Notes: generated by a model from the sequence alone, not told the origin. A stretch of DNA of 64,000 bases from DATBSL01 sp963729875 (GCA_963729875.1 CAVSPR010000006.1:310001-374000); one strand, 5' to 3'; shown: positions 43,413 to 52,947, counted from the stretch's first letter. Program-made: numbers and translations.

Positions 43413-43973
43413 CTAGCTCGGCCGTCGGCGGGCGTCTTCCAGCAACAGCGCGACCAGTGTCTTGCCCTCGCGGATCTCGCCGCGGGCGATCATCGCCATC
43501 GCCTCCTCGAGGGTGAGCGTCGCCGACTCGATCCTCTCGTCGGCCTCGGGCCGCGGGGGGACGGCCTCGAGGCCGGTGGCCCGGAAGAGGTGCATGACCT
43601 CGTCGCAGAAGCCGGGCGTGGTCCAGAAGACGAGCAGCGGCTCGAGCCCGGTCGGGCGCAGGCCGACCTCCTCCTCCAGCTCCCGACTGGCGCCCTCCTC
43701 GGGCGTCTCGCCCGGGTCGCGTCGGCCCGCGGGCAGCTCCCACACGAAGGCGTCGACGGCGTAGCGGTACTGCCGAACGAGCACGATCCGGCCGTCGTCG
43801 TGGACGGGCAGCGCGGCCACGGAGCCGCGTTGCCTCACCACCTCGCGCCGGCCGTGAACGTCTCCCGGCTCCTGCACCTCGTCCACGTCGAGGTCGAGGA
43901 CCTTGCCGGCGTGGACCCGGCGGTGGCGCAGGACGCGAGCGAGACGGGTCCGGCCGGTCGGGTCGTCGGTCAT
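43413..43973 (-). CDS. Nudix hydrolase, ADP-ribose pyrophosphatase-like
   Basis: A 186-residue protein. The Nudix box GRRDPGETPEEGASRELEEEVGL (about 82-104) is complete, with the REXXEE metal-binding core. LVRQYRYAVDAFVWELPAG before it is typical of ADP-ribose and related sugar-nucleotide pyrophosphatases. It would hydrolyse ADP-ribose to AMP and ribose 5-phosphate. ATG 43973 is preceded by TATCAT at 9 nt and no Shine-Dalgarno. Confidence 0.88.
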   Translation of the reverse strand: MTDDPTGRTRLARVLRHRRVHAGKVLDLDVDEVQEPGDVHGRREVVRQRGSVAALPVHDDGRIVLVRQYRYAVDAFVWELPAGRRDPGETPEEGASRELEEEVGLRPTGLEPLLVFWTTPGFCDEVMHLFRATGLEAVPPRPEADERIESATLTLEEAMAMIARGEIREGKTLVALLLEDARRRPS

Positions 43974-43975
43974 GA

Positions 43976-44003
43976 GAGCGGGATGATAGCAGCGCTCCCG
44001 CTC
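43976..44003 (-). terminator. Hairpin between rluD and the Nudix gene
   Basis: GAGCGGGA (43976-43983) pairs with TCCCGCTC (43996-44003) around a 12-nt loop. It overlaps the rluD stop and the putative Nudix -10. It may end rluD transcription. Confidence 0.4.
43983..43988 (-). promoter_or_regulatory. Putative -10 box, leaderless start of Nudix gene
   Basis: TATCAT on the minus strand, 9 nt before ATG 43973. Confidence 0.38.
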
Positions 44004-44961
44004 AAGGGCGTGAGGCGGCTCGCAGCCGCTCGAGGACTGCGACCAGGTCCGGCGGGAGGGGTGCTTCGAGGGTCAGACGCTCGCCGCTCGCCGGGTGGGT
44101 GAAGGCCAGGCGGGCGGCGTGGAGGGCCGGTCGCTCGAGCGACTGGAGCGCCGCCCGGGCGTCCGCGCGGCGCGAGGACGGCGTGCGCGTACCGCCGTAG
44201 ACGCCGTCGCCGGCGACGGGGTGGCCGATCGAGGCGAGGTGCACGCGGATCTGGTGGGTGCGGCCCGTGTGGATACGCACGCGGAGCAGGGCCGCGCCGT
44301 CGAACCGCTCCTCGACCCTCCAGGAGGTGCGCGCCTCGCGGCCGCGCCGCGCGCGGACGGACATCTTCTGGCGGTGGACGGGGTCGCGGCCGATCGGCGT
44401 GTCGACTTCGCCGCTGGCTCGGACGGGCTGGCCGAGGACGAGCGCGAGGTACTCCTTCTCCACGGTGCGGCCGGCGAACTGCCGGGCGAGCGAGCGGTGG
44501 GTCTCGTCGTCCTTCGCGACGACCAGCAGGCCGGACGTCCCGCGGTCGAGCCGGTGCACGATGCCCGGGCGGAGGACCCCGCCGACGCCCGAGAGGTCCC
44601 GCACGTGGCCGAGCAGAGCGTTCACGAGCGTCCCGCGGGCATTGCCCGCGCCCGGGTGGACGACGAGGCCCGCCGGCTTGTTGACGACGACGACGCGCGA
44701 GTCCTCGTGGACGACGTCGATCGGGATGTCCTCCGGCTCGGGTGTGGCCGGGGCGGGGGCGGGCACGTGGACGGAGACGGCCTGGCCGGCCCGAAGGCGG
44801 GCGGAGGACCGCGCGGGCGCGCCGTCCAGGAGCACGTGACCCGCCGCGATCAGTGCCTGGAGGCGGGCTCGCGAGAGGAAAGGCAGCCGGCGGGCGAGCC
44901 AGGCGTCGAGGCGCAGGCCCCCCTCGTCCGGCGCGGCGACGAGGTGGTGGTGGTCCTCCAT
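44002..44961 (-). CDS. rluD: RluA/RluD-family 23S rRNA pseudouridine synthase
   Basis: A 319-residue protein. The N-terminal S4 RNA-binding domain reads RLDAWLARRLPFLSRARLQALI. The catalytic domain has IVHRLDRGTSGLLVVAK (Asp about 137) and GRTHQIRVHLASIGHPV. It isomerises uridines in 23S rRNA; the RluD assignment (helix 69) over other RluA members is by overall similarity. Directly downstream of lgt on the same strand. Confidence 0.85.
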   Translation of the reverse strand: MEDHHHLVAAPDEGGLRLDAWLARRLPFLSRARLQALIAAGHVLLDGAPARSSARLRAGQAVSVHVPAPAPATPEPEDIPIDVVHEDSRVVVVNKPAGLVVHPGAGNARGTLVNALLGHVRDLSGVGGVLRPGIVHRLDRGTSGLLVVAKDDETHRSLARQFAGRTVEKEYLALVLGQPVRASGEVDTPIGRDPVHRQKMSVRARRGREARTSWRVEERFDGAALLRVRIHTGRTHQIRVHLASIGHPVAGDGVYGGTRTPSSRRADARAALQSLERPALHAARLAFTHPASGERLTLEAPLPPDLVAVLERLRAASRP

Positions 44962-45004
44962 GCCCGCTTGACGAGAGCGCCGGCGGGAAGGTGCCTCGCG
45001 AGGC

Positions 45005-45823
45005 CTAGGCGGCGGGGACCGCCTGGGTCCGGCGGACGCGGGGCAAGAGGACCGCGACGCCGAGCAGCAGGACGACCGCGATGATCTGCGAGGTGGAGAC
45101 CACGCCGCCGAGCCAGGCACCGCGGTCGGGGTCGCCCCGCCAGAACTCGAGCGTGAAGCGCACCGCGGAGTACAGGGCGACGTAGGCGAGCGCGACCTGC
45201 CCGTGGAAGCGCTTGCGCGGGGCGAGCCAGAGCAGGAAGAGGAAGATGAGGAACGCCGCGAAGGACTCGTAGAGCTGGCTCGGGTGCACCGGGGTATCCA
45301 TCGGCGTCCCCACCGCGCGGGCCGCGTAGACGTCGGTGAAGGTGACCGCCCACGGCACCTGGGTGGCCTTGCCCCAGCAGCAGCCGGCGGAGAAGCAGCC
45401 GAGCCGGCCGATGGCCTGCCCGAGGATGACGCCGGGGGCGAGGGCGTCGGCGGTCCGCCAGCCGGGCAGCTGGTGTCGCCGGGCGTACCACCAGGCCACG
45501 AGGAGACCCCCGAGGAGCCCCCCGTAGAAGACGCCGCCGCTCTGGAAGACCGAGAGCAGCTCGCGGGGGCTCTTCGCGAAGTAGCGCCAGTCGACGGCGA
45601 CCAGGAGCAGCTTCGCGCCGACGAGCCCGCCGATCAGGACCCACACCGCCATGTCCGTCACGCGGTTCGCTTCGAGGCCGGACCGCTTCGCCTGGCGCGA
45701 GGCGACCCAGAGGCCCGCCAGGAATGCGACGGCGAGCAGGAACCCGTACGTGTGGAGCGTGAAGGGGCCTAGCGAGCGGCCCATCAGCTCGACCGCGGGG
45801 ATGGTGAGCAGGCGGGGGTGCAT
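45005..45823 (-). CDS. lgt: Prolipoprotein diacylglyceryl transferase
   Basis: A 272-residue inner-membrane enzyme with about seven transmembrane helices. HTYGFLLAVAFLAG, SGGVFYGGLLGG, the signature GRLGCFSAGCCWG and HPSQLYES are the Lgt landmarks. It adds diacylglycerol to the lipobox cysteine of prolipoproteins, such as the FKBP and SurA-N-like proteins here. It is 1 bp downstream of lspA, the next enzyme of the pathway. Confidence 0.95.
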   Translation of the reverse strand: MHPRLLTIPAVELMGRSLGPFTLHTYGFLLAVAFLAGLWVASRQAKRSGLEANRVTDMAVWVLIGGLVGAKLLLVAVDWRYFAKSPRELLSVFQSGGVFYGGLLGGLLVAWWYARRHQLPGWRTADALAPGVILGQAIGRLGCFSAGCCWGKATQVPWAVTFTDVYAARAVGTPMDTPVHPSQLYESFAAFLIFLFLLWLAPRKRFHGQVALAYVALYSAVRFTLEFWRGDPDRGAWLGGVVSTSQIIAVVLLLGVAVLLPRVRRTQAVPAA

Positions 45824-45824
45824 G

Positions 45825-46361
45825 TCAGTCGATCCTCCCGGCCGTGGGGGCGGCCGCGTCGATCCCGGGCTTGGCGCCCGCGGGCGACGGGCCCGGCGAG
45901 CGCAGGATGTCGATCACCAGCAGCGCCACGCCGACCGTGATCGCGGAGTCGGCGAGGTTGAAGTCCGGCCACTGGTACTGTCGCCAGTAGGCGTGGACGA
46001 AGTCCACCACGTAGCCGAGGCGCACGCGGTCGATCAGGTTGCCCACCGCACCCCCGAGGACGAGGGCGAGGGCCAGGCGGGGCAGGCGGGAAGCCTGCGG
46101 CAGACGAAGGAAGTAATACGCGATGGCGAGGAGGGCGCCGACGCTGAGCACGGACAGGAGCGCGGACTGGTAGGGGAGGTTCCAGTCGGAGAGGAGGCCG
46201 AAGGCCGCGCCGCGGTTGCGCACGTGGCTGAGGCTGAGCAGGCCGTCGACGAGGGACACGTACTCGTGCAGGGCGAGCGAGCGGACGAGGATCGCCTTGG
46301 TCGCCTGGTCGAGGACGACGACCGCGGCCATCAGCAGGAGGTAGGGGAGCTGTCGCTTCAC
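45825..46361 (-). CDS. lspA: Lipoprotein signal peptidase
   Basis: A 178-residue, four-helix aspartic peptidase. VLDQATKAIL begins the fold, GGAVGNLIDRVRLGYVVDFV and FNLADSAITVG supply the two catalytic aspartates. It cleaves the signal after Lgt has lipidated the Cys. GTG start in a GTGA overlap with the ileS stop. The ileS-lspA pairing is widespread in bacteria. Confidence 0.95.
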   Translation of the reverse strand: MKRQLPYLLLMAAVVVLDQATKAILVRSLALHEYVSLVDGLLSLSHVRNRGAAFGLLSDWNLPYQSALLSVLSVGALLAIAYYFLRLPQASRLPRLALALVLGGAVGNLIDRVRLGYVVDFVHAYWRQYQWPDFNLADSAITVGVALLVIDILRSPGPSPAGAKPGIDAAAPTAGRID

Positions 46362-49189
46362 GGGCGGGTGAGGACCTCCGCGCAGCGCTCGCAGACCGCG
46401 GGGTGGGCGGCCAGGCTCCCCACGCGCGGCGACCACGTCCAGCAGCGCTCGCACTTGCGGCCCGGGGCGCGCTCGATCGAGACGGCGAGAGGCTCGTCGC
46501 CCTCCTCGAGCTTCACGGAGCTGACGATGAAGAGATTGGCGAGGTTGCCGGGGAAGACGCGGCTGTGGGTCTCGTGCTCCCGCAGGGCCGCCAGGGTGCG
46601 GGCCGGGCCGCGGAGGACGACGGCGGCCTCGAGGCTCGCCGCCACGCGCTTGGCGGCGCGGGCCTCCTCGAGGGCCTTCGTGACCTCCGCGCGGACGTCG
46701 AGGAGCTGGGCCCAGTGCGAGAGGACCGCCCCGTCGGCGGCCTCGCGGGCGGGGAAGAGAGCGAGGTGTACGGAGGGCTCGGGAAGGCCGGGCACGAAGG
46801 GCCAGGCCTCGTCGGTCGTGAAGGGGAGCACCGGGGCGAGGAGGAGGCACAGGTCGCGCGCGACGCGGTGCAGCACGGTCTGGGCGGAGCGGCGGCGGGC
46901 CCCGTCCGTCCCGTCGCAGTAGAGGCGGTCCTTCAGCACGTCCAGGTAGAACGAGGAGAGGTCGGCCGCCGCGTACTGGACGAGCTGGTGGTAGACGAGA
47001 TGGAACTCGTAGCTCTCGTAGGCGTCGAGGACGCGCGCCACCACCTGCCGGTGCCGGTGGAGGGCGTAGCGGTCGAGCCCGTCGAGGGCCTCCTCGGCCA
47101 CCAAGTGCCTCGCCGGGTCGAAGTCGTGGAGGTTCGAGACGAGGTAGCGGATCGTGTTGCGGACCTTGCGGTAGGCCTCTGCCACCCGCTTGACCATGTC
47201 GTCGGAGATCCGCATGTCCTCGCGGTAGTCGACCATGATGGTCCACATCCGCAGGACCTCGGCCCCGTAGGTGTTGAGGAGCTTCTGGGTGTCGACGTCG
47301 TTGCCGAGGCTCTTCGAGATCTTGCGGCCCTCGCCGTCCACGGTGAAGCCGTGGGTGATCACCTGGCGGTAGGGGGCGCGGCCACGGGTGGCCACCCCGA
47401 TGAGCAGCGACGAGTGGAACCAGCCCCGGTGCTGGTCGCTGCCCTCGAGGTACACGTCTGCGGGCCAGGGCAGGTCGGCGCGGTGGCCGAGGGTCGCCGC
47501 GTGGGACGAGCCGGAGTCGAACCAGACGTCGAGGATGTCGGTCTCCTTGTCGAAGGAGCCCCTCCCGCACTTCGGGCAGGCGAAGCCCTCGGGCAGGAGG
47601 CCCCGTGCCTCGCGCGCGTACCAGGCGTCCGCCGTCTCCGCCTCGAATATCCCGGCCACGTGGCGGGCGAGGTCGGCCCGCAGGAGGATCTCCCCGCAAC
47701 CCTTGCAGTAGAAGGCCGGGATCGGCACGCCCCACAGGCGCTGGCGCGAGATGCACCAGTCGGGGCGGGTCGCGATCATGTTGCGGATGCGCTCCTCGCC
47801 CCAGCCGGGGATCCACTTCGACTGGGCGATGGCCTCGAGGGCGCTCTCGCGCAGGCTGGGCCGGCCCTCGTCGAGGGCGATGAACCACTGCTCGGTAGCG
47901 CGGAAGATGATCGGGTTCTTGCAGCGCCAGCAGATCGGGTAGGAGTGCGTGTCCTTCCCGGAGTAGAGCAGGACCCCCGCGTCGCGCAGGAAGTCCACGA
48001 TCGCCGGGTTGGCGTCGAAGACGCGCTGGCCGGCGAAGCGCTCGACCTCGGGCAGGAAGCGACCGGCCTCGTCCACCGGGCAGTAGATGTCGAGGCCGTA
48101 GCGGACGCCGGTGAGGTAGTCGTCCCAGCCGTGGCCAGGTGCGGTGTGGACGACGCCCGTCCCGGTGTCGAGCGTGACGTAGTCCGCGAGCAGGACGGGG
48201 GAGTCCCGGTCGATCCAGGGGTGGCGGAAGCGCAGCTTCTCGAGCTCGCTGCCCTTGACCTCGGCGAGGGGCGCACCGAGCGCGGGCGGAGCGCCGGCGG
48301 GGTTGCCCTTCGCGCGCCAGCGGGCCTCGGCGCCCTCGCGCAGCGCCTTGGCCACCAGGAGCACCTCGTCCGTGCCCTCGAGGGGGTAGAAGGCGTACTC
48401 GGCGTCCGGGTGGACGGCGAGGGCGAGGTTCGCGGGCAGCGTCCAGGGCGTGGTGGTCCAGATCACGGCGAAGACCCGCTTGCCGGCGAGGCCGGGGTGG
48501 GCCTGCGCGAGGCGGTCGCGGTCCGCGTCGGCCAGGGGGAAGCGAACGTCGATCGAAGGGCTGACGTGGCTCTCGTCGTACTCGACCTCGGCCTCGGCGA
48601 GGGCGGTGCGGCACGAGATGCACCAGTGGACCGACTTCTTGGCCTTGTAGACGAGGCCCTTGTCGACGAAGACGGCGAGCTGGCGGAGGATCGTCGCCTG
48701 GTACGAGGGGGACATCGTGAGGTACGGGTCCTGCCACTCCCCGAGGACGCCCAGCCGCTCGAACTCGCCCCTCTGGATGGCCACGAACTTCTCGGCGTAG
48801 GCGCGGCAGGCCTTGCGGAAGGCCAGGGGCGACATCTCGCGCTTCTTCGCCCCGAGGTCCCGGTCCACCTTCAGCTCGATGGGCAGGCCGTGGCAGTCCC
48901 AGCCGGGCCGGTACGGCGCGTCCCGGCCCGCCATCGACCGGCTCCGCACGACCACGTCCTTGAGGATCTTGTTGAGGGTCGTCCCCAGGTGGATGTGGCC
49001 GTTGGCGTAGGGGGGCCCGTCGTGGAGGACGAAGCTCGGCTGGCCCCGGTGTGCTTCGCGGATGCGCCCGTAGAGGTCCTGCGACTTCCACTGCTCGAGC
49101 CGGCGCGGCTCGGCCTGGGGCAGGTTGGCCTTCATGGGGAAGTCCGTCTTGGGCAGGTTGAGGGTCGATCGCAGGTCGGACTCGGTCAT
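46358..49189 (-). CDS. ileS: Isoleucyl-tRNA synthetase
   Basis: A 943-residue class I synthetase. The HIGH motif is PPYANGHIHLG (about 66), KISKS (about 624) is the KMSKS loop, the CP1 editing domain is between them (APGHGWDDY), and a C-terminal zinc finger has CERCWTW and CERC. It charges tRNA-Ile with isoleucine and edits valine. Full length. ATG 49189 is chosen because MTESDLRSTLNLPKTDFPMK is the normal IleS N-terminus. Heads ileS-lspA-lgt-rluD. Confidence 0.97.
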   Translation of the reverse strand: MTESDLRSTLNLPKTDFPMKANLPQAEPRRLEQWKSQDLYGRIREAHRGQPSFVLHDGPPYANGHIHLGTTLNKILKDVVVRSRSMAGRDAPYRPGWDCHGLPIELKVDRDLGAKKREMSPLAFRKACRAYAEKFVAIQRGEFERLGVLGEWQDPYLTMSPSYQATILRQLAVFVDKGLVYKAKKSVHWCISCRTALAEAEVEYDESHVSPSIDVRFPLADADRDRLAQAHPGLAGKRVFAVIWTTTPWTLPANLALAVHPDAEYAFYPLEGTDEVLLVAKALREGAEARWRAKGNPAGAPPALGAPLAEVKGSELEKLRFRHPWIDRDSPVLLADYVTLDTGTGVVHTAPGHGWDDYLTGVRYGLDIYCPVDEAGRFLPEVERFAGQRVFDANPAIVDFLRDAGVLLYSGKDTHSYPICWRCKNPIIFRATEQWFIALDEGRPSLRESALEAIAQSKWIPGWGEERIRNMIATRPDWCISRQRLWGVPIPAFYCKGCGEILLRADLARHVAGIFEAETADAWYAREARGLLPEGFACPKCGRGSFDKETDILDVWFDSGSSHAATLGHRADLPWPADVYLEGSDQHRGWFHSSLLIGVATRGRAPYRQVITHGFTVDGEGRKISKSLGNDVDTQKLLNTYGAEVLRMWTIMVDYREDMRISDDMVKRVAEAYRKVRNTIRYLVSNLHDFDPARHLVAEEALDGLDRYALHRHRQVVARVLDAYESYEFHLVYHQLVQYAAADLSSFYLDVLKDRLYCDGTDGARRRSAQTVLHRVARDLCLLLAPVLPFTTDEAWPFVPGLPEPSVHLALFPAREAADGAVLSHWAQLLDVRAEVTKALEEARAAKRVAASLEAAVVLRGPARTLAALREHETHSRVFPGNLANLFIVSSVKLEEGDEPLAVSIERAPGRKCERCWTWSPRVGSLAAHPAVCERCAEVLTRP

Positions 49190-49221
49190 GTCGGTCGCGG
49201 GCCTCGGAGCGTCAAACGAGC

Positions 49222-49251
49222 AAGGTAGCACGCGGCTTTCAACCCCGTCAA
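49222..49251 (-). promoter_or_regulatory. Putative promoter of ileS-lspA-lgt
   Basis: On the minus strand TTGACG (49251-49246), an 18-bp spacer and TACCTT (49227-49222). The -35 is 5 of 6, the -10 weak. About 30 nt of leader before ATG 49189. Confidence 0.4.
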
Positions 49252-49302
49252 ACAAAACGCCTTGCGGCTCGCACCGCCGGGCGCTGTCGTGCGGCGGGCG
49301 TT

Positions 49303-50145
49303 CTACTCGAGCGCCGGGCCGCTCGGTCGTTCGGCGGTCCGGGGGAGCGGGCGGGGCGCGGCCCAGGCGGCGGCGGGCAGGAACCGGGCGAGACCGGCGC
49401 CGGCGAGCCCGGCCGCCACCGTGAATGCGGGCCAGACCACGAGCTGGGGCACCAGGATCAGCCAGAGGATCTGCGGGGCGCTGCCGGGGACGAAGGAGAA
49501 GGTGCCACCGGTCAGCGCCAGAGGGACGGAGGTGACGCCGGAGACGTCGTAGTGCGTCCCGAGCCCCAGGTGCGTCGCCGCCACGCCGACGAGGGCCACG
49601 AGGCCGCGGACGAGGAAGGCGTAGGCGACGAGCGTCCGGACGAGGGGTCGCCTCCCGGGGGCAGCGTCCGAGAACCCGGTCGCCATGTAGGCACCGGCGA
49701 TGGGGGCCAGCCACGTCACTCCCACCGCCTGGACGAGCACTGGCGGGGCCGCGCTCTTCTCGAGGAGAAAGCGCACGAGGGTCAGCAGCCAGGCGACGGC
49801 GACGGAGTTCGCCAGGAAGCGGGGGGAGAGCCAGCGCGACAGCGTCTCGCCGGACACGAGGCCGGCGAAGCCCAGCAGGAGGCAGACCGCGGTCAGGACG
49901 TAGTAGTAGAGGCTGGCCGAGGCCGACGCGGTCGCGATGCGGGTGGCCTGGCCCACCAGCACGTCCCAGGTGAGCGCGGACTCGCGGACGCCCTCGGCGC
50001 GCAGCGCGGCCACGAGGAAGCCGACGCCGGCCGCGCTCGTGGCCACGGAGAGGCGCAGCCGCCGGGGGGCGGCGAGCCGTGGCCACCAGTGCATGAGCAC
50101 CGCGAGGGAGCACGCGAGGACGATCGTGAGCGGAAGGGTCGCCAC
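49303..50145 (-). CDS. Multi-pass membrane protein of unknown function
   Basis: A 280-residue protein with about seven or eight predicted transmembrane helices. No transporter, enzyme or protease motif recognised. GTG start; divergent from the flippase gene with only 25 bp between. The two may share a promoter region. Confidence 0.65.
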   Translation of the reverse strand: MATLPLTIVLACSLAVLMHWWPRLAAPRRLRLSVATSAAGVGFLVAALRAEGVRESALTWDVLVGQATRIATASASASLYYYVLTAVCLLLGFAGLVSGETLSRWLSPRFLANSVAVAWLLTLVRFLLEKSAAPPVLVQAVGVTWLAPIAGAYMATGFSDAAPGRRPLVRTLVAYAFLVRGLVALVGVAATHLGLGTHYDVSGVTSVPLALTGGTFSFVPGSAPQILWLILVPQLVVWPAFTVAAGLAGAGLARFLPAAAWAAPRPLPRTAERPSGPALE

Positions 50146-50158
50146 GGGGGCGGAAGGG

Positions 50159-50164
50159 TATCAT
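50159..50164 (+). promoter_or_regulatory. Putative -10 box, leaderless start of flippase gene
   Basis: TATCAT 6 nt before GTG 50171. Confidence 0.35.
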
Positions 50165-50170
50165 GAGCCC

Positions 50171-51604
50171 GTGAGCGAGGAGACCGCCCGCTCGGCGCGC
50201 GAGGCCGACGACGCCACGCGCGGCAGCGCGATCAAGCTGGTGGCCGAGGTCGCGTCGCGCCTGCTCGGCCTCGGGACGACGCTTCTCCTGGCCCGGGCGC
50301 TGGGCGTCTCGGACTTCGGGGCCCTCGGCCGGCTGTGGTATCTCGCCCTGCTCCTGGCCGAGCTCGCCGAGTTCGGGCTCCAGGCGACCGCGACGCGGGG
50401 CCTCGTGGCGGGCAGCTTCTCGTTGGCGGCGCTCTCCCGCGCGCGCTGCCTCACGTCGGGCCTGCTGGCGGGAGCGGCGATGCTCGCCCTGGCGGTGGTG
50501 CCGGAGGGTCCGGGAGCGGTCCGCGAGGCCGTCCCGGTCCTCGTGCCGCTCGTGCTCTTCTTCGTCCTGGCGGGCTGGGCGGAGTTCCTGGGAGTCGCCC
50601 TCCGTTGCCGCGGTGCGCGCGCGGAGGAGGCCCTCCTCCTGCTCGTGCTGCGCGGGGGAAGCCTCGTCGGCGCCGCCGTCGCGGTTCTTGCCGGGGGCGG
50701 GCTCGTCGGCGTGGCGTGGTCCCAGGCGATCTCGCCGCTCCCCGCGCTGGCGCTGGGCGGCGTCCTGCTCGTGCGCCGTCCGGCGCCGGTCGCCGGGGCG
50801 GACGAGAGCCTCGTCCGGGTGCTGCGGGCGGCGGCGCCGCTGGCCGCCAACGGCGGGCTTCAGATCCTGAGCCCGCGGGTCGAGTTCCTCGTGCTGTCCG
50901 CGCTGGCGGGGGATCGCGAGACGGGGATCTTCCTCGCGGCGCTCCGGGTGTTCGAGTTCCTGGGGATGGTGCCGAACGCGGTCGCCCAGGGGGCGATGCC
51001 CGCCCTCACCCGCGAGTCGCTGCGGGGCGGAGACACCGTCCGACGCCGGACCGCGGGCACGATGGCCTTCGTGGCGGCGCCGGCCGCCGTCGGGCTGGCG
51101 CTCGTCGCCGGCGGTGTGGTGGCCCTGCTCTACGGGAGGGACTACGCCGCCGCGGAGGCACCCCTTCGGGTCCTGGCGGCGGGACTCCTGCCGCTCTTCA
51201 TGAACGCGCTCCTGTCCTGGGCGATCCTGGCGCGGGGCCACGCCTCCTGGCTCCCGCGGCTCACCGCGCTGCGCGTCGCCGCGGCCGCCGCGCTGGCCCT
51301 CGCTCTCGTCCCGCGCCTGGGTGCTCTCGGCGCCGCGATCGGGCTGGTGGCCGCGGAGTGGCTGCTCCTCGCCCTGGGCGGGCTGACCTGCCGGAGGGCG
51401 TCGTTCCCCATCGCGATCGCGAGGCCGGTGGGCTGGGCCCTCGCCGGGTGCGTCCCGATGGCGCTCGCCGTCAGCGGCGTGCGCGGGAGCCTGGCGCTCG
51501 CCGTGGTCGTCGGGGGGGTCAGCTGGGCCGCCGCGCTGGCTGCGGCCTGGAAGCTGCTGCCCGGGGTCGCCCGCGAGGTCTTCGGGGATCTCCGCTATCC
51601 TTGA
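50171..51604 (+). CDS. MOP-superfamily polysaccharide flippase (Wzx-like)
   Basis: A 477-residue integral membrane protein with about 12-14 helices. The start GSAIKLVAEVASRLLGLGTTLLLARALGVSDFGALG is the usual opening of Wzx/MviN-like flippases. Likely moves lipid-linked glycans across the inner membrane. No glycosyltransferase gene is adjacent. The frame is open upstream, but GTG 50171 places the first helix normally. Its stop overlaps the next gene's TTG. Confidence 0.82.
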   Translation: MSEETARSAREADDATRGSAIKLVAEVASRLLGLGTTLLLARALGVSDFGALGRLWYLALLLAELAEFGLQATATRGLVAGSFSLAALSRARCLTSGLLAGAAMLALAVVPEGPGAVREAVPVLVPLVLFFVLAGWAEFLGVALRCRGARAEEALLLLVLRGGSLVGAAVAVLAGGGLVGVAWSQAISPLPALALGGVLLVRRPAPVAGADESLVRVLRAAAPLAANGGLQILSPRVEFLVLSALAGDRETGIFLAALRVFEFLGMVPNAVAQGAMPALTRESLRGGDTVRRRTAGTMAFVAAPAAVGLALVAGGVVALLYGRDYAAAEAPLRVLAAGLLPLFMNALLSWAILARGHASWLPRLTALRVAAAAALALALVPRLGALGAAIGLVAAEWLLLALGGLTCRRASFPIAIARPVGWALAGCVPMALAVSGVRGSLALAVVVGGVSWAAALAAAWKLLPGVAREVFGDLRYP

Positions 51605-52947
51605 GCGTGCCCGGAAGAGCCGGTTCGGCGAGCGGAGGCGCCAAGCGACGTCCCGTGGTGCTCTACCAGCCGCGGGACGAGGGCTGGGCCGTGCCGCTCG
51701 GCCTGCTGGCTCTCGGGTCCTGGCTCGCGGGCGAGCACGTGGTCGTCGTGGACGGGCGCTTCGAGCTCGCGCCGGAGGCCCGCGTGGTCGAGCTGGCGCG
51801 GGGTGCTCTCTGCCTCGGGGTTTCCGTGAGGTCCGGCGCCCCCCTGCGCGAGGCGCTGCGGGTGAGCGCGGCGGCGCGGACCGCCAACCCGACGCTGGTG
51901 ATCGCCTGGGGCGGACCCCACGCGACGCTCGATCCCGGCTCGTGCCTGGCGGCGGGCCCGGTCGACGCGTGCGCCCTCGGGGCGGGGGAGGAGTCCCTGG
52001 CCGCGGTGATCGCGGCGGCTCGGGCGGGACATCCCCTGCGGCCGGCGGCGGGCCTGGCCCTCCCGGGCCACGAGCCGGCCGAGCCCGTGTCGCCGCCGGC
52101 CGCCTTGTGGCCGCGCGCCGACTACTCGATGCTGGACCTCGAGCGCCACTTCGAGGCGAGGGGCGCGCGCCGGCTCGACTACTGCTCGAGCCGGGGTTCG
52201 AGAGACGGCGCCCCCTGGCTGGCGATCCGCGCGGAGCGGGTCGTGGCCGAGGTCGAGGAGCTGACCGAGCGGCACCGGCTGTCCGAGGTCCTCTTCCGGG
52301 ACGAGGACTTCTTCGCCGATCCCGAGCGCGTCGACGCCGTCGCCCAGGGCCTCGCCGACGGTGGCGCCCGGCTCCAGTGGCAGGCCGGCGCCCGGGCGGA
52401 GGACGTCGTGGGGAGCGCACCGGAGAGGCTGCGCCTCCTGCGGGAGAGCGGGTGCCGGCGGCTCCACTTCGCGGTTCGGACCCGCCCGCCGCTCCGGGAC
52501 CTGCTGATGGAGACTGGAACCCGGCTGCGCGCGGCCGGCCTCGGGGCCCGCTTCGTGTTCGAGGTGCCGCAGTCCGCCAGCCTCGATGCCGCGGTTTCGA
52601 CGGCCCGGTCTCTCTGCGCGCTCGACGCGCGGTTCGAAACGCCGCTGCGCCGGGCGCCGGCCACGGAGAAAGACGCGGCGCCCGGCCGTTCTCTCGAGAG
52701 CTGGGCCGCCGGGGAAGGGGCGCCCTGGCCGGATCCCCGTGGTGAGCGCCGCCTCGCGCGCGCGGCGTTCTTCTTCGCCGAGGCGCAACGCGACCCCGGC
52801 CGGCGGCTGGGGAAGCACCTCGTGCGCCTCGTCGCCCTCCTGCGCGTGCGCCTCGGCTTCTTCGCCCTCGACCTCGATCGCCTCGCGGTCGAGGCGTCGG
52901 CGCTCCTGCGCACCGGCCGCTCGCGCCGGGCCGACCCCGTCGACTGA
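51601..52947 (+). CDS. Radical SAM/B12-binding-like protein lacking the Fe-S cysteines
   Basis: 448 residues. The N-terminal 140 residues resemble the B12-binding fold of BchE-type radical SAM proteins: VPLGLLALGSWLAG, IAWGGPHATLDP and DACALGAGEESLAAV. No DxHxxG cobalamin motif is seen. The next domain aligns with the radical SAM barrel entry, but where SRGCxxxC should stand it reads CSSRGSRDGAPW; the three cluster cysteines appear as Ser, Ala and Trp. EVLFRDEDFFADPERV matches the next strand of that family. It should be unable to bind the catalytic cluster. TTG 51601 (TTGA overlap) or GTG 51607 could start it. Sits between the flippase and an amidohydrolase-like gene. Confidence 0.7.
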   Translation: MSVPGRAGSASGGAKRRPVVLYQPRDEGWAVPLGLLALGSWLAGEHVVVVDGRFELAPEARVVELARGALCLGVSVRSGAPLREALRVSAAARTANPTLVIAWGGPHATLDPGSCLAAGPVDACALGAGEESLAAVIAAARAGHPLRPAAGLALPGHEPAEPVSPPAALWPRADYSMLDLERHFEARGARRLDYCSSRGSRDGAPWLAIRAERVVAEVEELTERHRLSEVLFRDEDFFADPERVDAVAQGLADGGARLQWQAGARAEDVVGSAPERLRLLRESGCRRLHFAVRTRPPLRDLLMETGTRLRAAGLGARFVFEVPQSASLDAAVSTARSLCALDARFETPLRRAPATEKDAAPGRSLESWAAGEGAPWPDPRGERRLARAAFFFAEAQRDPGRRLGKHLVRLVALLRVRLGFFALDLDRLAVEASALLRTGRSRRADPVD

